Below, piece by piece: positions 25,808 through 32,435 of a stretch of 64,000 bases of DNA (within the stretch, counting starts at the first letter, position 1; every line of letters begins with the position of its first letter). The position numbers were made by a program, and so were the translations under genes. The stretch is from JACKBJ01 sp964549495 (GTDB taxonomy: Bacteria; Chloroflexota; Anaerolineae; Epilineales; Epilineaceae). The notes below the pieces were generated by a model that made no database searches, was not told the DNA's origin, and saw only the letters and a program-made list of their open reading frames with translations. Location: assembly GCA_964549495.1 (NCBI GenBank), contig CAZJWJ010000003.1:26745-90744 (forward strand). Direction: 5' to 3'.

Positions 25808-26941
25808 GTGAACTTCGAGCTGAGCGAGGAGCAAGGCCAGATCCGCGACGTCATCCGCGAGGTGGCCCAGGGCGAGTTCGCGCCCCGCGCCCGCGAGATC
25901 GACGAGGAGAGCCGCTTCCCGCAGGAAAACGTCGAGCGGCTCTTCGAATTGGGCTTCATGGGCCTGCCCATCCCCGAGCGCTATGGCGGGGCCGGCGGGG
26001 ACACGACCAGCTATGCGCTGGCCGTCGAGGAGATCGCGGCGGCCTGCGGCTCGACGGCGCTGATCTATGCGGCGCACGTGAGCCTGGGCACCACGCCCTT
26101 CTACCTCTTCGGCAGCGAGGCGCAGAAGGAGCGCTACCTACCCCGGCTCTGCTCCGGCGGGCTGGGCGCCTTCGGACTGACCGAGCCGCATACCGGTTCG
26201 GACGCGGGCAACACCAAGACCGTGGCCGAGAAGCGCGGTGACAAGTGGATCTTGAACGGCCAGAAGATGTGGATCACCAACGGCGCGCTGGCCGATACGG
26301 TCATCTGCACCGCGCGCACCCTCGTCGACGGCCAGGACCGCGGCGTGTCCTGCTTCGTGGTCGAGAAGGGCATGGACGGCTTCACGCCGGGCGCCAACGA
26401 GAAGAAGATGGGCTTGAAGGGTTCGGTGACCAGTCAGCTCTACCTACAGGACTGCGAGCTGCCCGAGGAGAACCTGCTAGGCGAGGTCGGCCAGGGGCTC
26501 AAGCAGATGCTGATCATCCTGGACGGCGGCCGGATCTCCATCGGGGCCATGGCGCTAGGGCTAGGCCGCGCCGCGCTCGAGGCGGCGGTGTCCTATAGCC
26601 ACGAGCGCGAGGCCTTCGGCAAGACCATCGCCAACTTCCAGGCCATTCAGTTCAAGCTGGCCGACATGGCCACCGGCCTCGACGCGGCGCGCCTCTTGAT
26701 CTACCAGGCGGCGGCGCTCAAGGATGCCGGCAAGCGCTTTACCACCGAGGCGGCCATGGCCAAGCTCTTCGCCAGCGAAGCCGCCGAGAAGGCCTGCTTC
26801 GAGTCGATCCAGATCCACGGCGGCATGGGCTACTCGCGCGAGCTGCCGGTGGAGCGCTACTACCGCGACAACCGGCTGACCGAGATCGGCGAGGGGACCA
26901 GCGAGATCCTGCGCTACGTGATCGCGCGCAACCTCATGTAG
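25808..26941 (+). CDS. acyl-CoA dehydrogenase
   Basis: A 377-residue FAD flavoenzyme catalysing alpha-beta dehydrogenation of acyl-CoA in fatty-acid or branched-chain amino-acid degradation. GTG 25808 gives the canonical opening NFELSEEQ and has GAGGGAG upstream; an ATG at 25787 would add seven residues. Family motifs: GLTEPHTGSDAGNTKT, WITNGALADT, the R-x-A-FGKTIANFQAIQ segment, QIHGGMGYSRE and TEIGEGTSEILR, where the Glu is in the position of the catalytic base of short-chain and isovaleryl-type enzymes. Length matches the family (about 380). Chain-length specificity cannot be read. There are no obvious pathway partners next to it. Confidence 0.92.
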   Translation: MNFELSEEQGQIRDVIREVAQGEFAPRAREIDEESRFPQENVERLFELGFMGLPIPERYGGAGGDTTSYALAVEEIAAACGSTALIYAAHVSLGTTPFYLFGSEAQKERYLPRLCSGGLGAFGLTEPHTGSDAGNTKTVAEKRGDKWILNGQKMWITNGALADTVICTARTLVDGQDRGVSCFVVEKGMDGFTPGANEKKMGLKGSVTSQLYLQDCELPEENLLGEVGQGLKQMLIILDGGRISIGAMALGLGRAALEAAVSYSHEREAFGKTIANFQAIQFKLADMATGLDAARLLIYQAAALKDAGKRFTTEAAMAKLFASEAAEKACFESIQIHGGMGYSRELPVERYYRDNRLTEIGEGTSEILRYVIARNLM

Positions 26942-27022
26942 CTAGGGCGAGCACCATCGGGCTTCGAGGCGCCTGCCTCGACTTGCGAAGACCACCGGCG
27001 ACCGGCGACTCGCCGGGCAAGA

Positions 27023-28105
27023 TCAGTCGAAGTAGCGTGAGACGTGGCGCGGGCCGACGGTGTCGGCCAGGAGCTCCAGGCGGCGCTGGGTATCGACCCA
27101 GGTGATGGGCGACAAGCCCAGCATCTGGCGCAGGGTGGCGGCCTCGACGCCGGCTCGCCATGCGCGCAAGGCGGCCGTCCAACGCAGGGTCTCGAAGCCG
27201 ATCTCCTCGGCCGGAAGGCCGCTCTGGCGCAGCAGGTCGCCCAGCACGTACTCCAGGTTGCGCGGCGTGCAATCGAAGAGCCGCCGGCCGGGCAGGTAGC
27301 GCGCGCTGTAGTCGGCCACCAAGGGCGCTACGGCCGGCCCGAAGGGCACCCGGCGCTCCTTGGAAGCAAAGCGCGGCTCGTCGTAGCGCACCAGGAGGCT
27401 CGGCGGACGGGCATCGAGCGCCAAGTCGTCGACCAGCAAGCGCGAGATCTCGCCCTTCTTCAGTCCGGTATCCAAGAGCAAGCGGACCAGCAGCGCCGGG
27501 CGCGGGTCGCCGGGCTTCGCCGCGCTCCCGGTGCTGTCGGCCCTCACCGACCCGCGCCGGAGTCGCGCCGCGCTGGCCAGTAGGCTCTGCACCTCGCCAT
27601 CGCTCAGCACGCGCGGCAGCTTGGCCAGCACCTTGCGATGGACCAGGCGCGCGGCCGGATCGTCGGCTCGGGCGCCGGCATCGACCAGCCAGGCGAAGAA
27701 GATCTTGAGGGTGGTGATGCGCCGCGACAAGCTCTTGGGGCTGCAGGGCTTGTCGCGGCCGCGCAGGAGCCAGTCGAGAAATCCCTCCAGGTCGCCGCGC
27801 TGGATCCGGCCGACCGGCCGGTCGTCGCCGAGGTGCTCGGCCAACAGGCGCAGGTCGCTGGCGAAGGCGCGCCGGGTGTTCTCGGTCTTGGCCAGCCGCT
27901 GGAGATGGGCATCGAAGGCCAAGGCGGCCGCCGATAGGCTGGTCTCGGCCGACGGGGGATCGATCGGGACGAAGGGCCCGGAAGCACCCTCCTCGCTGCG
28001 CTCCGGCAGTCGGGACCTCGAAGGGGCGGTGCGAGCGTTCTCCGGCGCATCCTCCGGCGATGCGTCGAAGAGTCCGAGCTGACGACCTTGCGCAGAAGCC
28101 GACAT
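27023..28105 (-). CDS. tyrosine-recombinase-fold protein lacking catalytic residues
   Basis: A 360-residue protein with the layout of an XerC/D-like recombinase: an Arg/Pro-rich leader of about 75 residues, an N-terminal SAM-like core-binding domain around 80-170 (TRRAFASDLRLLAEHLG, FLDWLLRGRD, SRRITTLKIFFAWLV), and a catalytic-type domain to about 350. The expected residues are missing. The TG-R-xxE arginine is Lys (TGLKKGEI); HxLRH is ETLRW, keeping only Arg; LGH is LGLS; and no Tyr occurs where the nucleophile should be (ITWVDTQRR). It should therefore bind DNA without strand exchange. No att site, tRNA or cargo is adjacent. It may be an architectural or Xer-accessory protein, or a decaying gene. 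Confidence 0.75.
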   Translation of the reverse strand: MSASAQGRQLGLFDASPEDAPENARTAPSRSRLPERSEEGASGPFVPIDPPSAETSLSAAALAFDAHLQRLAKTENTRRAFASDLRLLAEHLGDDRPVGRIQRGDLEGFLDWLLRGRDKPCSPKSLSRRITTLKIFFAWLVDAGARADDPAARLVHRKVLAKLPRVLSDGEVQSLLASAARLRRGSVRADSTGSAAKPGDPRPALLVRLLLDTGLKKGEISRLLVDDLALDARPPSLLVRYDEPRFASKERRVPFGPAVAPLVADYSARYLPGRRLFDCTPRNLEYVLGDLLRQSGLPAEEIGFETLRWTAALRAWRAGVEAATLRQMLGLSPITWVDTQRRLELLADTVGPRHVSRYFD

Positions 28106-28231
28106 GGGTGCATGCTAGGGGAGCCCCCCGGGCGAGTCAACCCTTGTTGCCGGGGTGCACTACAGGCCACCAATAGCCGACTTCAAGCATGCCCGCGATT
28201 CCGGACCTGGCGTGCGAAGCGGTGGAAAATG

Positions 28232-28240
28232 TGGTAAACT
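28232..28240 (+). promoter_or_regulatory. extended -10 promoter for the LPXTG-like protein
   Basis: TGGTAAACT: an extended -10 (TG, one base, TAAACT at 28235-28240), with no recognisable -35. The 5' leader would be about 85 nt. Confidence 0.45.
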
Positions 28241-28333
28241 GCAGGTTAAGCGTTCGCCGAAACGAGCGGTCCGGTGCGCCATCGGGCGCTACCATCCCGT
28301 CACCCGAGCCGCATTTGCAGGAGGATTGTCGCC

Positions 28334-29050
28334 ATGATTCGTCGCATGATCTCCGCCCTGAGCCTCTTCGGACTCCTACTGGCCGGCCTGGCCACCAGCG
28401 CCCACGCCCAGGACATCATGGGCTTGAGCTTGCGCCCGACCGACGCCGTACCCGGTTCGCCCGGCCGCGGCACGGTCGACATCACCAGCTCCAATGGTGA
28501 AGGCAACTACCAGATCCGGGTCGACATGTCCGGCGCGGCCGACAGCCTGAACCTGGACGATCACGATGGCGCTACCGCCTGGGTGGTGTGGGCCATCGAC
28601 ATGGACGGCGTCCGGCACAACATCGGCAGCCTGGACGAGGATCTGCTGCTCGAGGACGCGGCGGTGAGCTACATGGTCGCCCGCGTCTACGTCACGGCCG
28701 AGGAGGACCCGCGGGCGGTCCAGCCCAGCGAGCCGCTCTTCAGCGTGACCCTGCGCCAGGTCCAGGAAGTCGACACCATCCCGGCCGACGAGCCGGCCGA
28801 TGACGGGTCCGGCGACGAGGCGGCCGACGAAGGCGAGGACATGGCCGACGAGTCGACGGAGGGCGACCAGGCGGAAGAGGGCGAGACGTCCGACGAGGAG
28901 GGCGACTCAGCGATGGCCTCCGACGAGGAGGAGACGCCCGCGGAACTCCCGACCACCGGCGGCCCGATCTCCGACATGCTGATGCTGGTGGCCATCGCCG
29001 CCGCGCTGCTCTTCGGCGGCATGCGGCTGCGCGCCTTCCGGGGCGTCTAG
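28334..29050 (+). CDS. exported surface protein with LPTTG-type C-terminal anchor signal
   Basis: A 238-residue protein from ATG 28334 with AGGAGG 9 nt upstream. Residues 1-25 are a Sec signal peptide ending in AHAQ. The next roughly 130 residues are a compact beta-rich domain (GRGTVDITSSNGEGNYQIRV, VVWAIDMDGVRHNIGSL, YMVARVYVTAEED). Then follows an extremely acidic spacer of Glu/Asp/Gly/Ala, and finally LPTTGG at 205-210, a hydrophobic helix at about 214-231 and basic RLRAFRGV. That tripartite tail is a sortase sorting signal by layout. No sortase gene is in the window, so covalent attachment is inferred; otherwise the tail acts as a simple membrane anchor. The gene has its own promoter and terminator, so is probably monocistronic. 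Confidence 0.75.
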   Translation: MIRRMISALSLFGLLLAGLATSAHAQDIMGLSLRPTDAVPGSPGRGTVDITSSNGEGNYQIRVDMSGAADSLNLDDHDGATAWVVWAIDMDGVRHNIGSLDEDLLLEDAAVSYMVARVYVTAEEDPRAVQPSEPLFSVTLRQVQEVDTIPADEPADDGSGDEAADEGEDMADESTEGDQAEEGETSDEEGDSAMASDEEETPAELPTTGGPISDMLMLVAIAAALLFGGMRLRAFRGV

Positions 29051-29118
29051 CCGCTTGGCAGGATCGGGGCGACCCGCGGCCGCGCGGCGCTCCGGCCCGG
29101 CAAGTCCATCGAACCATG

Positions 29119-29164
29119 ACCCGCGACCGAGACGCCACGGCGTCTCGGGTCGCGGGTTTCTTCG
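29119..29164 (+). terminator. strong intrinsic terminator after the LPXTG-like gene
   Basis: A stem of 17-18 bp (29119-29136 with 29139-29157) around a two-base loop, then TTTCTT. It ends 69 nt after the stop codon. Confidence 0.85.
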
Positions 29165-29203
29165 TCCATGAACTGGTGCAGCGCCTCGTCTTGAATCCAC
29201 GCC

Positions 29204-29370
29204 CTAGTACGCTGCCACGGATGTTCTTTCGGGTAGCTCGAGTGCCGATGCGCCGCTGATGTGGTTCGATGCGACGAGGTCGTAGCAGCGCTACGGCCGA
29301 GGAGCAGCGGGCCGCAGCAGCGGATGCAGCGGTGCTCGAGCCCGAAAAAACATCCGTGGCAGAGTACTAG
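29204..29370. mobile_element. 167-bp MITE with long terminal inverted repeats at CTAG
   Basis: The outer about 30 bases of the two ends are inverted copies with only scattered differences (CTAGTAC, one base, CTGCCACGGATGTT at the left; the same inverted at the right), and similarity continues inward to about 50 bases. Both ends are CTAG, the target of IS630/Tc1-mariner elements, which duplicate TA. The interior has no open frame of any size, so it is non-autonomous. Its right end supplies the TAG stop of the adjacent glycosyltransferase gene. It occupies most of the gene-free stretch 29051-29366, together with the upstream terminator. Confidence 0.8.
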
Positions 29371-30398
29371 CCCTTCCGAAACCAATCCTCGAGCTCGGAG
29401 GTCGCGATTCTTCGGCCGGCCTGGATGCGCCGTCGGTGACCGAGCATACGGGGCCAGCCGATCAGGCCGGCCAGCTGTCCGCGCAGGGTAGCCCGCGCGG
29501 CTTCGCCGCGCCAGGATCTCGAGGCCTGCCAAGCGATGCGGAGCTGAGCGGCCAGAAAGCGGTGGCCGTGGCGCAGGAGCAAGGAGGCGGGCTGGTTGCG
29601 GGCCAGCAGCCAGAAGCGGTTGCGGGCCACCCGGTAGCTGGCGTAGGCGCCGCCGCCGGTTGCGCTGACGTGATGGTACACCCGCGCATCCGGTGCGAAG
29701 CGGCAGCGCCATCCGGCCAGCCTGGCCCGCCAGGCCAGGTCGACGTCCTCGAGGTAGCTGCCGAAGGCCTCCTCGAAATCCCCGACCTCTTCGAAGAGGG
29801 CGCGGCGGTAGGCTGCCGCGGCCGCGTTGGCGCCGAACACCTCCAAGGCCTCGTCGTACTGACCCCGATCCCGCTCCCAGACCCCGCGGTTGGATGCCAT
29901 GCCGGCCAAATCGACCGTATCGCCCGTGGTGTGCAGGTGCTCGCGCCGATCGAAGAGCAGGACCTTCGAGCTGACCATGCCCACCCGGGGGTCATCGTCG
30001 AAGGGCCGAAGCAGGGCCTCGAGCCAGCCGGGCTCGACTTCCGTGTCGTTGTTGAGTAGGACGATCGTCTCCGCGCGCGCGGCCCGGATGCCGACGTTCA
30101 CCGCGGCGGCGAAGCCCATGTTGGCCGGCAACCGGATGGCGCGCAGGGCCGGATAGGAGGCCAGCAGGTCTTGCGTCTGGTCGCTCGATCCGTTGTCCAC
30201 GACGATGATCTCGTAGTCGCCGGCCAGCGGGTCCCCCAAGCTCTGCCGGCCCAGCGCATCCAGGCAGGTCGGCAGGTAGCGCGCCCCGTTCCAGCTGGGG
30301 ATCACGACCGAAGCCCGAGGCGCCCAGCCGCGCCGGGGCACGGCCGCTTCCTCCGGTACGGAGGCAGTCGTCACCGGCGGGCGCTCCGGCATCGTCAT
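29367..30398 (-). CDS. family 2 glycosyltransferase (rhamnosyltransferase-like)
   Basis: A 343-residue cytoplasmic glycosyltransferase with a GT-A fold. Motifs: SVVIPSWNGARYLP, IIVVDNGSSD, GFAAAVNVGIR and LLNNDTEVE (the DxD-like metal site), then SYLEDVDLAWRARLAGW as the acceptor-side element. It is closest in layout to bacterial dTDP-rhamnosyl or related transferases, and rmlD is two genes upstream. The ATG at 30398 overlaps the preceding gene's stop (ATGA). The stop at 29367-29369 lies inside the terminal repeat of a MITE, so the original C-terminus may have been longer than the present WFRKG. Confidence 0.85.
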   Translation of the reverse strand: MTMPERPPVTTASVPEEAAVPRRGWAPRASVVIPSWNGARYLPTCLDALGRQSLGDPLAGDYEIIVVDNGSSDQTQDLLASYPALRAIRLPANMGFAAAVNVGIRAARAETIVLLNNDTEVEPGWLEALLRPFDDDPRVGMVSSKVLLFDRREHLHTTGDTVDLAGMASNRGVWERDRGQYDEALEVFGANAAAAAYRRALFEEVGDFEEAFGSYLEDVDLAWRARLAGWRCRFAPDARVYHHVSATGGGAYASYRVARNRFWLLARNQPASLLLRHGHRFLAAQLRIAWQASRSWRGEAARATLRGQLAGLIGWPRMLGHRRRIQAGRRIATSELEDWFRKG

Positions 30399-31213
30399 TC
30401 GCGATCCGAACTCTTGGCCTCGCCGGATCCGGAGGCGACGGGCTTGGTCTGCCCCGTCCAGACGATCTCTGGCTGCTCCCAGAAGAGCTGCTGGACCCGT
30501 GCGCTGGCACCGAGCAGCCTCCGGGCCAGATCGAGGAAGGCCTCGCTCAGGCGCTCGGCCTCCGCAGCCAGTGCAGCGTCGATGGAGACGGCATCCCAGG
30601 TCTCGCGCGGGCCACGCTCGGCGCCCTGCGAGTCCATCTCCCCGGCCGGGAGCAGATCGAGGTGAACCAACACCGGGCCGGCGTCCGGCCCTGCCAGGGT
30701 CTGCCGACCCTGAGCCCCATGCCAATGGCGGGCCAAGACGCGCTTGCCCGAATCGGCCAGGATGATCTCGCCCAGATCGGGCGATTCGGGTCGCCGACCG
30801 CCCAGGCCCTCGAAGACCTCGTTGCCCCGGCTGGGTCGCAGCCAGAGATCGCCCTCCACGCCGGCCAGCGCATAGGCGGCCACGGGCAGGCCCTCCTGGA
30901 GCATGAAGCCGTGCACCAGGTCGAGAATCGGGCCTTGGCTCGGCAGCTCGCCTTGGCGATCGAGCCAGATGGCGAGGATCTCGTGGGGCGGCTGCATGTC
31001 GGAGTCCATGCCGGCCCGGGCGTAGGCCGCGGTCCATGCCGCCGCGTCCGCCCGACCGCCGGGCAGCGCTGCATCCTGCTCGGCGGCCGATCGCTTCGAG
31101 CGCGCCAGGAAGCGGGCCGCCGCCTCGGCCGAGGCCTCTGCCACCGTGGACGCATCGAACCGCAGGTAGAGGCTGACCCGCCGAAAGAGCGGGTTGGCGG
31201 CGAAGACGGCCAT
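30395..31213 (-). CDS. unrecognised protein between rmlD and the glycosyltransferase
   Basis: A 272-residue soluble protein in the sugar operon. The start at 31213 is chosen because it follows the rmlD stop and gives a plausible strand (MAVFAANPLFRRVSLYLRFD). No clear Shine-Dalgarno is seen. Internal stretches such as HEILAIWLDRQGE, DLVHGFMLQEGLPVAAY and GEIILADSGKRVLARHWHG look like an alpha/beta enzyme or binding domain, but I do not recognise the family and see no nucleotide-binding motif. The C-terminal 70 residues are charged and helical. Its place in the operon suggests a function in polysaccharide or glycoconjugate assembly, which is inference only. Confidence 0.6.
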   Translation of the reverse strand: MAVFAANPLFRRVSLYLRFDASTVAEASAEAAARFLARSKRSAAEQDAALPGGRADAAAWTAAYARAGMDSDMQPPHEILAIWLDRQGELPSQGPILDLVHGFMLQEGLPVAAYALAGVEGDLWLRPSRGNEVFEGLGGRRPESPDLGEIILADSGKRVLARHWHGAQGRQTLAGPDAGPVLVHLDLLPAGEMDSQGAERGPRETWDAVSIDAALAAEAERLSEAFLDLARRLLGASARVQQLFWEQPEIVWTGQTKPVASGSGEAKSSDRE

Positions 31214-31260
31214 GTCGATCTTTTCGGCAAAGGTTCCCGACCCGACCTCGCGATCCGGGC

Positions 31261-32115
31261 TCAACCCGCTCGCTCCAGATGCGCATCCAGAAAGCGGCGC
31301 AATCCGTCGCGCCAATGCGGCAGGACGATGCCCAGCTCCGCCGCCGCGAAGTTGCGCATTGGCGCGTAGCCGGGCGGGCGGGCCGCCCGCGGAAAGTGGT
31401 CTACGGGATCGACGGGAACGTCGGTCAGGCCGGCCTCCTGGAGGATGGCTCGGGCAAACTCGTAGCGCGAGCACCATCCCTCGCTGACCAGGTGATAGGT
31501 TCCGGGCTGGTCGCGTGCGGCCAACTCGAGGATGGCGCGGGCCAAGTCGTCACAGAAGGTCGGGCAGCCGACCTCGCTCTCGACGACGGATAGACGAGGG
31601 CGCTCGCCGGCCAAGTCCAGGATCCGGGTGACGAAGCTGCGTCCTCCCAAGCCGTAGAGCCAGGCGGTGCGGACGATGAAGGCCCGGCGGCAGGCGCGGC
31701 GCGCAGCGCGCTCGCCGGCCAGCTTGGATGCACCGTAGACACTGAGGGGCGCCGGCGAGTCGAACTCCCAGTAGGGCTCACCCTTCTGGCCATCGAAGAC
31801 GTAGTCCGTGCTGACCTGCACCAGCCGAGCACCGGCATCTTCGGCACCGCTGGCCACGTAGCGAGCGCCGAGGGCGTTGACCCGATAGGCCCGCTCCGGA
31901 TCGGCCTCGCAAGCATCCACGTCCGTCCAGGCCGCGGCGTTGATGACCAGGTCCGGCCGGGCTTCGGCCACACGCTGCCGCGCGTCGGGCCGCGAGATGT
32001 CCAGTTCGTCGCGATCGAGCACCAGCAGCTGGTGCTCGGAGGCCAGGCGGCAGATCGCGCGCCCGAGCTGCCCACCGCCGCCGGTGATCAGGATTCTCGA
32101 GCTTTCGGTGGGCAT
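31261..32115 (-). CDS. rfbD: dTDP-4-dehydrorhamnose reductase
   Basis: A 284-residue extended short-chain dehydrogenase that reduces dTDP-4-keto-L-rhamnose to dTDP-L-rhamnose with NAD(P)H. Motifs: ILITGGGGQLGRAI (Rossmann glycine-rich loop), NAAAWTDVDACE, STDYVFDG with catalytic Tyr in PLSVYGASKLAGE (YxxxK), and VRTAWLYG. The ATG at 32115 is preferred; an in-frame ATG at 32151 would add twelve residues without family similarity. It is the first gene of the operon and has an extended -10 promoter at 32183-32191. The other three rhamnose genes (rmlA, B, C) are not in this window. Confidence 0.88.
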   Translation of the reverse strand: MPTESSRILITGGGGQLGRAICRLASEHQLLVLDRDELDISRPDARQRVAEARPDLVINAAAWTDVDACEADPERAYRVNALGARYVASGAEDAGARLVQVSTDYVFDGQKGEPYWEFDSPAPLSVYGASKLAGERAARRACRRAFIVRTAWLYGLGGRSFVTRILDLAGERPRLSVVESEVGCPTFCDDLARAILELAARDQPGTYHLVSEGWCSRYEFARAILQEAGLTDVPVDPVDHFPRAARPPGYAPMRNFAAAELGIVLPHWRDGLRRFLDAHLERAG

Positions 32116-32182
32116 CGACACGCTGATTCGCGGCTCCGTTGGCAAGACCATGGCGCCGGGCAGCTGCGATCCGGCGCCGCAG

Positions 32183-32191
32183 ATTATACCA
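32183..32191 (-). promoter_or_regulatory. extended -10 promoter of the rmlD operon
   Basis: On the minus strand TGGTATAAT, a perfect -10 (TATAAT at 32188-32183) with TG one base upstream and no -35. It lies about 70 nt before the rmlD start. Confidence 0.55.
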
Positions 32192-32435
32192 TCCCGCACG
32201 GAACGGTAGGCCGGGCGACGGTCGAGCGTAGGATAACCGGCCGTAACGCGGCCTCGCGCCGAACGTCATGATGCGTCGTGACGACGAGTGGTCCAAACCG
32301 TACCCTGTCCGGCCCTGCCCTTTGACCGAGCGCGATCGTCCGAACGCGAAGGCGCGGACGTGCCGGCGAGCCCAACCCCCCCCCGAGCGACAGCACATGT
32401 CTCCGCCCGATCATCGACACCCTAGGAGGATCCGC

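Noticed and set aside
27023..28105. Integrase of a genomic island
   Set aside because: No catalytic tyrosine, no att repeats, no adjacent tRNA (the only tRNA is 35 kb away) and no island-like cargo.
28334..29366. Sortase cluster
   Set aside because: An LPTTG tail is present but no sortase (TLxTC motif) was found in the window.
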